Shown piece after piece: positions 1 through 5,601 of a DNA stretch of 6,772 bases. The DNA is taken from contig JAGRKQ010000012.1 in NCBI GenBank assembly GCA_020442235.1, positions 1-6,772 of the forward strand. The letters are read 5' to 3'. The first letter of the stretch is position 1; each line of letters opens with the position of its first letter. The stretch comes from Hyphomicrobiaceae bacterium. GTDB taxonomy: Bacteria > Pseudomonadota > Alphaproteobacteria > Rhizobiales > MH13. The position numbers were made by a program, and so were the translations under genes. The notes beneath the pieces were generated by a model. The model worked only from the letters and a program-made list of their open reading frames with translations. It searched no databases and had not been told where the DNA came from.

Positions 1-169
1 CCTGCTCCTTCATCTCGCGTTCCGTCAGCGTGCCGGTCGACTGGATCAGCCGGTCGGCGAGCGTCGATTTCCCATGGTCGATATGCGCAACGATGGAGAA
101 GTTGCGCACGTTCTCGATGATCCGGGAACCGGGGGTTGTCGTAACGGGGGAAGAGGCACTGTTCGTCAT
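1..169 (-). CDS. lepA: Elongation factor 4 (LepA GTPase), N-terminal fragment
   Basis: The reverse strand from the ATG at 169-167 encodes 56 residues before the window edge. Residues 20-36 ([17 protein letters not shown]) contain the translational-GTPase P-loop, A28 to T36, and are followed by [12 protein letters not shown] and EMKEQ, as in LepA. LepA is a cytoplasmic, ribosome-associated GTPase related to EF-G that acts during translation, probably on stalled or pretranslocation ribosomes and in initiation. About 16 low-complexity residues rich in Ser, Thr and Pro precede the conserved core; LepA proteins often begin only a few residues before it, so this extension is slightly long. A weak purine stretch (GATAAGAG) lies just upstream of the ATG. 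The gene is divergent from the CxxCxxCC protein gene. The remaining roughly 90 percent, including G2-G5 and the LepA C-terminal domain, lies outside. Identity is secure; the exact start is less so. Confidence 0.93.
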   Translation of the reverse strand, partial: MTNSASSPVTTTPGSRIIENVRNFSIVAHIDHGKSTLADRLIQSTGTLTEREMKEQ

Positions 170-197
170 GGCGCGGCTCTTATCACCCGCCGCCGCG

Positions 198-230
198 TTG
201 GCAAAGTGCTTTGGCAAAGTGTTCACTTTG
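198..230. repeat. Tandem and inverted CAAAGTG repeats in the lepA divergent region
   Basis: TTGGCAAAGTG occurs at 198-208 and again at 211-221, 2 bp apart. The second copy is followed by TT and the inverted arm CACTTTG at 224-230, so 215-230 is a perfect 7-2-7 inverted repeat. In all, three copies of the heptamer CAAAGTG or its complement fall within 33 bp. The element lies about 30 bp upstream of the lepA ATG and about 75 bp upstream of the TTG start of the rightward gene. It could be a binding site for a dimeric regulator or a hairpin in the lepA leader. I recognise no known operator consensus. Confidence 0.6.
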
Positions 231-305
231 ACGAGAATTTCGCCTTTTCCTGCCCGCACTGATTGAGGCATTGAGAAAGCACCGGCGAACACTGCGGAGA
301 CGGTC

Positions 306-848
306 TTGGGCCAGGCCAAAAGAAAACGCGAACAGGGCGGACGCATCTCGCATTGCCGAAGCTGCACCTATTGCTGCGTGCTGCCGGCCATCGGCCCGCT
401 CGACAAGCCGATGTACCGCGCCTGTTCCCATCTCAAGGACAGGGGCTGCGGCATCTTCGGCCAGCCGGAGCGGCCGGCCGCGTGTCTGGCTTATCGCTGC
501 GCCTATCTGGAAGCGCGCGAGACCGACAGCCCGGAGAAGAACAAGATCCCGCATCCGCTCGAAGCGGGCGCCTATTTCCACCGCGATCCGGTGGAGAACG
601 CCATCGTCCTTTTCGTCGATCCGGCGCGGCCGGAGATCTGGAAGATGAGTATTATTCCCGATCTTCTGCGTCCGCATATCGAAAGCGGGACCGTGCTTGT
701 GATTATCGACCGCGGACGGCAACTTCTGGTAAAGTCCGCGTCCATTCTCGACGAAATCCTCAAGCGTGATTTCGTCGCTTTCGCCAACACCGAAGGACGC
801 CCCCTCGACCACTCGGCCTTTGCCGAGGAGTGGAAGGAACCATCATGA
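306..848 (+). CDS. CxxCxxCC (YkgJ-like) cysteine-cluster protein, 180 aa
   Basis: The protein begins [12 protein letters not shown], a basic N-terminus, and then carries C17-x2-C20-x2-C23-C24, followed by C40, C48, C60 and C65. All eight cysteines lie in the first 65 residues and the C-terminal two thirds has none. The C-x2-C-x2-CC signature plus the later GCGIF...RPAAC segment matches the YkgJ/UPF0153 family, thought to bind zinc or an iron-sulfur cluster; its biochemical role is unknown. There is no signal peptide or membrane segment, so it is probably cytoplasmic. TTG at 306 is chosen because an in-frame stop at 264-266 excludes upstream starts, GGAGA at 296-300 sits 5 nt before it, and the first internal ATG would cut into the cysteine cluster. 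Its stop overlaps the start of the acetyltransferase gene (ATGA), suggesting translational coupling. Confidence 0.85.
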   Translation: MGQAKRKREQGGRISHCRSCTYCCVLPAIGPLDKPMYRACSHLKDRGCGIFGQPERPAACLAYRCAYLEARETDSPEKNKIPHPLEAGAYFHRDPVENAIVLFVDPARPEIWKMSIIPDLLRPHIESGTVLVIIDRGRQLLVKSASILDEILKRDFVAFANTEGRPLDHSAFAEEWKEPS

Positions 849-1348
849 GCATCCTGGTCCGCCCAGCCTATGAGGACGATCTGCGCGACATCATGCAGAT
901 CTACAATCTCGCCGTTCTGGAGACGACGGGGATCTGGAACGACGCCATGACTGACATGGAAGAGCGCCACGCGTGGTGGTTGAAGCGTGTCGCTGCGGGT
1001 TATCCGGTTTTCGTCGCCGATGTCGATGGAGAGATCGGCGGTTATGGCGTCTATGACCGGTTCCGGCCCTATGACGGCTTCTCCAGGACGGTCGAGCATG
1101 CGCTTTACACCAATCCCCGCTACCAGCGACGCGGGGTGGCGAGCGCCATCCTGGAGGCGCTGATCGCCAAGGCCCAGGAAGACGGCTACCACGTCATGCT
1201 GGGCGGGATCGCGGCGGAGAACGAGCCTTCGCTCGCCCTTCACAGCAAGTTCGGCTTCATCGAGACCGGCCGTCTGCCCCAGGTCGGGCACAAGTTCGGC
1301 CGCTGGCACGATCTCGTCTTCATGCAGAAGATGCTGAGCGAGGCCTGA
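845..1348 (+). CDS. GNAT family N-acetyltransferase, MnaT/phosphinothricin-acetyltransferase-like, 167 aa
   Basis: It probably transfers acetyl from acetyl-CoA to the alpha-amino group of an amino acid or analogue. The acetyl-CoA-binding loop is Q94-R-R-G-V-A99. E84 in TVEHALY matches the TVEHSVY segment of the MnaT/PAT group, and near the C-terminus AAENEPSLALHSKFGF and QVGHKFGRWHDLVFMQK are the group's typical blocks. GIWND at 29-33 and AGYPV at 51-55 resemble E. coli MnaT (YncA) and Salmonella MddA, which acetylate methionine sulfone and sulfoximine, more than Streptomyces bar or pat. ATG 845 is preferred to the in-frame GTG at 830 because AAGGA at 834-838 lies 6 nt before it and the family motif starts at once (ILVRPA). 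Length is normal for the family. It is the second gene of a unit with the cysteine-cluster protein. Substrate assignment is inference from motifs; a general amino-acid or antibiotic acetyltransferase is possible. Confidence 0.9.
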   Translation: MSILVRPAYEDDLRDIMQIYNLAVLETTGIWNDAMTDMEERHAWWLKRVAAGYPVFVADVDGEIGGYGVYDRFRPYDGFSRTVEHALYTNPRYQRRGVASAILEALIAKAQEDGYHVMLGGIAAENEPSLALHSKFGFIETGRLPQVGHKFGRWHDLVFMQKMLSEA

Positions 1349-1355
1349 GCGGCCT
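1341..1355. terminator. Small hairpin spanning two convergent stop codons
   Basis: AGGCC (1341-1345), TGAGC loop (1346-1350) and GGCCT (1351-1355) form a 5-bp symmetric stem. The loop contains the acetyltransferase TGA, and the right arm reaches the stop of the opposite SDR-like gene. The position, exactly at the junction of two converging units only 6 bp apart, suggests a shared transcription end. There is no T-tract on either side, so it is not a canonical intrinsic terminator. Confidence 0.3.
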
Positions 1356-2242
1356 TAGCCGGATTGACCGGCAGGCCCTTCTTCACGGATCTGCGCCAGC
1401 AAGGCCTCGCGATAGCTCGGGTAAAGCGGCTCCCGGCCTGTTGCCTGCCTGATCGCCCGGTTCGAGACCCGCTTCGTCTCGCCATAGAAAGACCGCCCCA
1501 TCGGCGAGAGCCCGGCCTCCTCGAAGGCAAGGGCTTCTGGAACGGGGCAACCGGCAAGCCGGGCGGCGAAGGAAACGACATCCTGCGGCGGGGCCGGCTC
1601 GTCGTCACACAGATTGAAGGTGCCGCCCACAGCCTTCCCGGCCAGCCTTGCCGTCCAGCCGGCAATGTCGTCGCGGTGGATGCGGTTGAAGACCTGCCCC
1701 GGCTTGACGATGCGCCGGGCCGTTCCCGCCTTCAGCGCATCGAGCGCCGAGCGCCCCGGCCCATAAATGCCGGCAAGGCGCAGGATGGCGACCGGCACAC
1801 CAGCCCCCTCGCCCAGAACACGCCAGGCGTCTTCGGCGGCAAGCCGGTTGCGGCTGCGCTGCGTCGAAGGGGCTGGCGGCTTTCTTTCATCCACCCAGCC
1901 GCCGCCGGCATCGCCATAAACGCCAACGGTGGAGAGATAGCCGATCCAGCGCAGGGTCCCTGACGCTTCCAGCGCTTCGCGGTGGTGGTTCAGAAGCGGG
2001 TCGCCAGCCTCATCCGGCGGGGCGGAAAGAAGAAGATGGGTCGCTTCGGCCAGCGCATCGGCGAGATCGGGCGATGGTGCGTTGCCGTCAAAGGCGATCA
2101 TCCGGTCGATGCCGTCCGGCCGCGGGCCTTCGGCGTGACGGCGGGTGGCCGTGATGGCTTCGGCCGCAGGGCGCAACTGCGCGGCGACCGCCGCCGCGCT
2201 GTAGCCGAGACCGATGACGAGAAGGCGCATCGGCGCCGCCAT
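1355..2242 (-). CDS. Atypical SDR / NAD(P)-dependent epimerase-like protein, YeeZ-like, 295 aa
   Basis: The N-terminus (LLVIGLGYSAAAVA) is a Rossmann nucleotide-binding loop, G11-x-G13-x-x-A16. The second strand ends in TRR at 33-35, basic residues that favour NADP(H). LSTVGVYGD at 103-111 is the extended-SDR strand-5 segment with S104 and T105, and LRLAGIYGPGR is the usual downstream block. The catalytic YxxxK that should precede LAAE is replaced: R129 and R133 occupy the Tyr and Lys positions. This fits atypical SDRs such as the YeeZ group, whose reaction is unknown. The start is only 8 bp after the fabI stop, so it is very likely the last gene of the fab operon. ATG 2242 is taken; ATG 2230 (MRLLVIG) is an alternative, and neither has a strong ribosome binding site. 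No signal peptide. A role in lipid metabolism is inference from position only. Confidence 0.85.
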   Translation of the reverse strand: MAAPMRLLVIGLGYSAAAVAAQLRPAAEAITATRRHAEGPRPDGIDRMIAFDGNAPSPDLADALAEATHLLLSAPPDEAGDPLLNHHREALEASGTLRWIGYLSTVGVYGDAGGGWVDERKPPAPSTQRSRNRLAAEDAWRVLGEGAGVPVAILRLAGIYGPGRSALDALKAGTARRIVKPGQVFNRIHRDDIAGWTARLAGKAVGGTFNLCDDEPAPPQDVVSFAARLAGCPVPEALAFEEAGLSPMGRSFYGETKRVSNRAIRQATGREPLYPSYREALLAQIREEGPAGQSG

Positions 2243-2250
2243 GGTGCCGG

Positions 2251-3075
2251 TCAGTCCTGATCGGCCTGTTCGCGCCGGTCCTGCGCCTTCAGTTCCTCAA
2301 GGCGCGGCATCGACACCGTCGCATAGCCGGAATCGACATAATGGATTTCGCCGGTGACGCCCGAGGAGAGCGAAGACAGGAGGTAGAGCGCCGAGCCGCC
2401 GATTTCCTCGATGGTGACGGTGCGGCCGAGCGGCGCGTTGCGCTTCTGAAAGGCGAACATCAGCCTTGCATCGCCCACCCCGGCGCCGGCAAGCGTGCGC
2501 ACCGGCCCGGCGGAAATCGCGTTGACGCGGATGTTGCCGGGGCCGAAGTCGCTGGCAAGGTAGCGCACGGAAGCTTCCAGCCCCGCCTTGGCGATGCCCA
2601 TGACATTGTAGTTCGGCATCACCCGCATCGAGCCGCCGAAGGTGAGGGTGAGCAGCGAACCGCCGGGATTCATCATGGCGGCGGCGCGCTTTGCGACTTC
2701 GGTGAAGGAGAAGCAGGACACCACCATGGTGCGCACGAAATTCTCGCGCGTGGTGTTGGCGTAAAGCCCCTTCAGCTCGCTCTTGTCGGAAAAGCCGATG
2801 GAATGGACAAGGTAGTCGATCGTTCCCCACTCGGCCTTGAGCTGATCGAAAACCGCATCGACCGAGGCAAGGTCTTCCACATCGCAGGGCATGACCAGCG
2901 AGGAGCCGACCGATTCGGCCAGCGGGCGCACCCGCTTTTCCATCGCCGCGCCCTGAAAGGTGAAGGCGCTCATGGCGCCCTGACCGGCCAGTGCCCGGGC
3001 AATGCCCCAGGCGATCGAATGATCGTTCGCGACCCCCATGATGAGGCCGCGCTTGCCTTCCATCAGACCGGTCAT
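2251..3075 (-). CDS. fabI: Enoyl-[acyl-carrier-protein] reductase (NADH), FabI, 274 aa
   Basis: FabI reduces trans-2-enoyl-ACP to acyl-ACP in the last step of each fatty acid elongation cycle. The atypical SDR nucleotide loop is G14-VANDHS-IAWG24. The catalytic pair Y156-x6-K163 lies in PNYNVMGIAK, with numbering the same as E. coli FabI, and SAGPVRTLAG and HYVDSGY are further family blocks. Position 146, Tyr in E. coli, is Phe here, and position 203, Phe in E. coli, is Ala. The open frame extends 13 codons further upstream to 3114, but those codons overlap the end of fabB. ATG 3075 aligns with the family start and is preceded by GGGTGAG overlapping the fabB stop, with a 4-bp gap between the genes. 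The protein is slightly longer than E. coli FabI (262 aa) because of a charged C-terminal tail, common in rhizobial forms. It is the third gene of the fab operon, cytoplasmic and probably tetrameric. Confidence 0.95.
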   Translation of the reverse strand: MTGLMEGKRGLIMGVANDHSIAWGIARALAGQGAMSAFTFQGAAMEKRVRPLAESVGSSLVMPCDVEDLASVDAVFDQLKAEWGTIDYLVHSIGFSDKSELKGLYANTTRENFVRTMVVSCFSFTEVAKRAAAMMNPGGSLLTLTFGGSMRVMPNYNVMGIAKAGLEASVRYLASDFGPGNIRVNAISAGPVRTLAGAGVGDARLMFAFQKRNAPLGRTVTIEEIGGSALYLLSSLSSGVTGEIHYVDSGYATVSMPRLEELKAQDRREQADQD

Positions 3076-3079
3076 GATC

Positions 3080-4300
3080 TCACCCGTTGTAGCGGCGCAT
3101 CGCCAGCGATGCATTGGTGCCGCCGAAGCCGAAGGAATTGGACAGAACCGTATCGAAGCGCCCGTCGCGGCGCTCGGTCAGGATCGGCATGCCCTCGAAT
3201 TCGGGATCGAGCGTCTCGATGTGGGCGCTTTTCACCATGAAGTCGTTCTGCAGCATCAACAGGCTGTAGATTGCCTCCTGCACACCCGCCGCGCCGAGCG
3301 AATGGCCGGTGAGCGACTTGGTGGAGGAGATCGCCGGCACGTCGTTTCCGAAGGTCGTGCGCAGGGCGCCGACTTCCTTCTCGTCGCCGACCGGCGTCGA
3401 GGTGCCGTGGGTGTTGATGTAGTCGATGGGGCCGTCGAGGCCGGCCATCGCCTGACGCATGCAGCGGATCGCACCTTCGCCGGAAGGCGCGACCATGTCA
3501 TAGCCGTCCGAGGTCGCGCCATAGCCGACGACTTCGGCGATGATGTTGGCACCGCGCGCCAGCGCCACGTCGAGCGCTTCCAGCACGACGACGCCGGCAC
3601 CGCCGGCGATCACGAAGCCGTCGCGGTCCTTGTCATAGGCGCGGCTCGCCGAGGCGGGCGTGTCGTTGAAGTTGGAGGTCATCGCGCCCATGGCGTCGAA
3701 GAGGTTCGACATCGTCCAGTCGAGATCCTCGTGGCCGCCGGCGAAGACGCGGTCCTGCTTGCCGAACTGGATCAGTTCGGCGGCGTTGCCGATGCAGTGG
3801 GCCGAGGTCGCGCAGGCCGAGGAGATCGAATAGTTGACGCCGTGGATCTTGAACCAGGTGGCGAGCGTCGCCGAGGCGGTCGAACTCATCGCCTTGGGCA
3901 CGGCGAAGGGGCCGATGCGCTTCGGCGAGCCGTTCTTTTCCGTCAGCGCCGCCGCTTCCACCACCGCGCGGGTCGACGGGCCGCCGGAGCCCATGACGAT
4001 GCCGGTGCGCTCATTGGTGATCTCGGCCTCTTCGAGACCGGCGCTCTCGATCGCCTGTTTCATGGCGATGTGGTTCCAGGCGCCGCCCTGCGACAGGAAG
4101 CGCATGGCGCGCCGGTCGACATGCTCGGCGATGTCGAGGTTCTTGGGCGCCGCCCAGACCTGGCAACGGAAACCATGATCGGCGAAGTCCTGCGAGAAGG
4201 TGACGCCGGAACGGGCCTCCTTCAGGCTCTGCGTGACCTCGTCGGCATTGTTGCCGATCGACGACACGATCCCGAGACCGGTGATCACTACCCGACGCAT
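3080..4300 (-). CDS. fabB: 3-oxoacyl-[acyl-carrier-protein] synthase I (KAS I), FabB, 406 aa
   Basis: FabB condenses malonyl-ACP with acyl-ACP and is the enzyme that elongates the cis-3-decenoyl-ACP made by FabA, so it is needed for unsaturated fatty acid synthesis. The active site is complete and numbered exactly as in E. coli FabB: nucleophile C163 in [10 protein letters not shown]298 in [12 protein letters not shown]328 and H333 in [14 protein letters not shown]. The N-terminal [15 protein letters not shown] and C-terminal [12 protein letters not shown] glycine-rich segments are also present, and the length matches the family (about 406). The ATG at 4300 is preceded by AGAGGGG at 4307-4313, 6 nt upstream. 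It sits 46 bp after fabA and 4 bp before fabI, in the order of a co-transcribed operon. A FabF (KAS II) assignment is less likely, given the FabB-type sequence and the adjacency to fabA. Confidence 0.95.
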   Translation of the reverse strand: MRRVVITGLGIVSSIGNNADEVTQSLKEARSGVTFSQDFADHGFRCQVWAAPKNLDIAEHVDRRAMRFLSQGGAWNHIAMKQAIESAGLEEAEITNERTGIVMGSGGPSTRAVVEAAALTEKNGSPKRIGPFAVPKAMSSTASATLATWFKIHGVNYSISSACATSAHCIGNAAELIQFGKQDRVFAGGHEDLDWTMSNLFDAMGAMTSNFNDTPASASRAYDKDRDGFVIAGGAGVVVLEALDVALARGANIIAEVVGYGATSDGYDMVAPSGEGAIRCMRQAMAGLDGPIDYINTHGTSTPVGDEKEVGALRTTFGNDVPAISSTKSLTGHSLGAAGVQEAIYSLLMLQNDFMVKSAHIETLDPEFEGMPILTERRDGRFDTVLSNSFGFGGTNASLAMRRYNG

Positions 4301-4346
4301 TGTCTACCCCTCTTCGTCCTTGCGCCCTGCCTTGCGGCCCGGAGCC

Positions 4347-4856
4347 TCAATCGGTCTGGAACAGGCCGACGCGCATGTCCTTCACGGTGAAGATCAGTTC
4401 GCCATCGGCCTTCACCCAGCCGTCCGCAATCGCGAGCTTCAGCTTCGAGCGCATCACGCGCCGAAGATCAACACCATATTCCACCAGCTTGACGTCCGGC
4501 GTCACCTGGCCGGTGAACTTGACCTCGCCGGCGCCGAGCGCCCGGCCGCGGCCCGGCTCGCCGAGCCAGCCGAGATAGAAACCCGTCAGCTGCCACAGGG
4601 CATCGAGGCCGAGGCAGCCCGGCATGACCGGGTCGCCGATGAAATGGCACTCGAAGAACCACAGGTTCGGCTGCACGTCGAGTTCGGCAAGAACATGACC
4701 CTTGCCATGCGCGCCGCCCTCTTCGGAAATCGAGCTGATGCGGTCGAACATCAGCATCGGCGGAGCGGGAAGCTGGGCGTTGCCGGCGCCGAACATCTCG
4801 CCGCGCCCGCAGGCCAGAAGATCGTCATAGGAAAGGGCGTTGGGGCGCTCGCTCAT
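4347..4856 (-). CDS. fabA: 3-hydroxydecanoyl-[ACP] dehydratase/isomerase, FabA, 169 aa
   Basis: FabA dehydrates 3-hydroxydecanoyl-ACP and isomerises trans-2- to cis-3-decenoyl-ACP, introducing the double bond of unsaturated fatty acids without oxygen. The active-site histidine is H71 in [14 protein letters not shown] and the aspartate is D85 in [18 protein letters not shown], the same positions as in E. coli counting the initiator Met. Length is close to the usual 170-172. The hot-dog fold is indicated by [11 protein letters not shown] early and the strand-rich C-terminus. The ATG at 4856 has AGGA about 13 nt upstream (CAGGAAG), a rather distant ribosome binding site. First gene of the fabA-fabB-fabI unit, divergent from irr across 262 bp. 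A GC-only inverted repeat lies in its leader. No clear sigma-70 promoter could be picked for it. Confidence 0.95.
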   Translation of the reverse strand: MSERPNALSYDDLLACGRGEMFGAGNAQLPAPPMLMFDRISSISEEGGAHGKGHVLAELDVQPNLWFFECHFIGDPVMPGCLGLDALWQLTGFYLGWLGEPGRGRALGAGEVKFTGQVTPDVKLVEYGVDLRRVMRSKLKLAIADGWVKADGELIFTVKDMRVGLFQTD

Positions 4857-4895
4857 GGTCCGGGTCGCTTCCTGTTCGTTCTTGCGCCGCGCCTT

Positions 4896-4925
4896 GGCCC
4901 GGCCTTGCTGGGTTTTCGCCGGGCC
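4896..4925 (-). promoter_or_regulatory. GC-only inverted repeat (hairpin) in the fabA leader
   Basis: GGCCCGGC at 4896-4903 and GCCGGGCC at 4918-4925 are perfect 8-bp inverted arms separated by 14 nt. Transcribed toward fabA this would give a stable stem whose base is about 39 nt before the fabA ATG. No U-run follows, so it is not an intrinsic terminator. It may affect mRNA stability or translation, or be a protein site; with high GC, chance is possible. Confidence 0.5.
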
Positions 4926-4938
4926 GAAACCCCGCTTC

Positions 4939-4948
4939 AGGGCGCCCT
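4939..4948. promoter_or_regulatory. 10-bp perfect palindrome upstream of fabA
   Basis: AGGGCGCCCT is a perfect spacerless palindrome 82 bp upstream of the fabA start. It is a possible operator half-way to the irr promoter, but it is all GC in the core and matches no consensus I know. Confidence 0.25.
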
Positions 4949-5039
4949 AGCACGAAGGCTTGCCTGACCGGAAGTGCCGGGTTTTTCATATTCCGGCTAA
5001 AGGCCTGCCGCTTTGCCGATCCCGAGGCCCAACACCGCG

Positions 5040-5053
5040 GTCCTCTCGAGGAC
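5040..5053. promoter_or_regulatory. 6-2-6 inverted repeat in the irr-fabA divergent region
   Basis: GTCCTC (5040-5045), TC, GAGGAC (5048-5053) is a perfect inverted repeat ending 19 bp before the predicted irr -35 hexamer. The position suits a regulator acting on irr or on both genes. It does not resemble the AT-rich iron control element (ICE) bound by Irr. Confidence 0.3.
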
Positions 5054-5072
5054 ATCGATTTTTGTCCCGCCT

Positions 5073-5101
5073 TTGCAAATCGGCAATGCCTTTCCTATAA
5101 A
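5073..5101 (+). promoter_or_regulatory. Probable sigma-70-type promoter of irr
   Basis: A -35-like TTGCAA (5073-5078) and a -10-like TATAAA (5096-5101) are separated by exactly 17 bp. The -10 matches the consensus at five of six positions and is one of the few AT-rich spots in this GC-rich region. Transcription would start near 5108. The -35 lies inside the palindrome TTTGCAAA (5072-5079), which could itself be part of an operator. Confidence 0.6.
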
Positions 5102-5118
5102 ACAGGCACGAAACCCCT

Positions 5119-5559
5119 GTGACGCAAGGCCCTTCCGTGACCTGTCCGACAGCCCCCGTTCTCGACCTTCGCGACCGCCTGCGCCGGGCAGGCCTGCGCC
5201 CGACGCGCCAGCGCGTATCCTTGATGGGCGTGCTTTTCGCCAAGGGGCATCGCCATCTCACCGCCGAAGCGCTGCATGAAGAAGCATCACAGCGGGGCGT
5301 GCGCGTGTCGCTGGCAACGATCTACAACACCCTGCATCAGTTCACCGGTGCCGGGATCCTGCGCGAAGTGGCGGTCGATTCGGCCAAGACCTATTTCGAC
5401 ACCAACACCCACAATCATCACCACATGTTCGTGGAAGGCGAGCACCGCATTCTCGACATTCCCGCCGAGGCGGTGCAGCTCGACGAAAGCCCGGACATTC
5501 CGGACGGCTTCGAGCTGGTGCGCATGGAAGTGGTGCTGCGGGTGCGGCGCAAGCAGTAA
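5119..5559 (+). CDS. irr: Fur-family iron response regulator Irr, 146 aa (140 aa if the second GTG is used)
   Basis: Irr represses or activates iron and haem genes and is controlled by haem in rhizobia and relatives. The winged-helix DNA-binding part includes GLRPTRQRVSL (25-35) and the recognition segment VSLATIYNTLHQF (63-75). The dimerisation part carries H98-N-HHH (100-102), the histidine-rich haem-linked motif in THNHHHMFVEGEH. The C-terminal CxxC zinc pairs of canonical Fur are absent; the only cysteine is C9. The GCPWHD haem regulatory motif of Bradyrhizobium Irr is missing, as in many other rhizobia. An in-frame TAA at 5098-5100 rules out longer forms. The start is either GTG 5119, with no ribosome binding site and a leader of about 11 nt, or GTG 5137, which has AAGG at 5126-5129 7 nt upstream. 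Divergent from fabA. Haem control and its target set are family knowledge, not visible here. Confidence 0.92.
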   Translation: MTQGPSVTCPTAPVLDLRDRLRRAGLRPTRQRVSLMGVLFAKGHRHLTAEALHEEASQRGVRVSLATIYNTLHQFTGAGILREVAVDSAKTYFDTNTHNHHHMFVEGEHRILDIPAEAVQLDESPDIPDGFELVRMEVVLRVRRKQ

Positions 5560-5601
5560 GCGTTTCAGGCGTATCGGCGTTCCGCAGGCTCGCAGCCGGC
5601 C

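Noticed and set aside
572..1309. Minus-strand open frame of 245 codons across the cysteine-cluster and acetyltransferase genes
   Set aside because: It covers two well-supported plus-strand genes with ribosome binding sites and known motifs.
2341..3240. Plus-strand open frame of 299 codons opposite fabI
   Set aside because: Antisense to an intact fabI; composition is Gly/Ala/His/Arg-rich and no motif is seen.
3038..4390. Long open frame of 450 codons on the plus strand opposite fabB
   Set aside because: It is antisense to a fabB gene with all catalytic residues. Its Arg/Gly/Ala/His-rich product without family motifs is the usual mirror frame of GC-rich codons.
4200..4967. Plus-strand open frame of 255 codons opposite fabA and its leader
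   Set aside because: Shadow of fabA; no recognisable domain and no good start signal.
4957..4990. Sigma-70 promoter for fabA on the minus strand (TATGAA at 4990-4985, or CTAGGG near 4950)
   Set aside because: Neither has a matching -35 box at a suitable distance, so no fabA promoter is called.
4825..5055. 76-codon minus-strand frame in the fabA upstream region, a possible small gene before fabA
   Set aside because: It overlaps the fabA start in another frame, would span the hairpin and palindromes, has low-complexity Arg/Pro/Gly content and lacks a convincing ribosome binding site.
5119..5180. GCPWHD-type haem regulatory motif in Irr
   Set aside because: Only a TCPTAP segment is present. 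The CP pair is kept but the rest does not match, so I do not claim N-terminal haem binding.
5560..5601. Terminator between irr and the SH3 protein gene
   Set aside because: Only a 4-bp GGCT/AGCC stem at 5587-5597 without a T-run; too weak to annotate.
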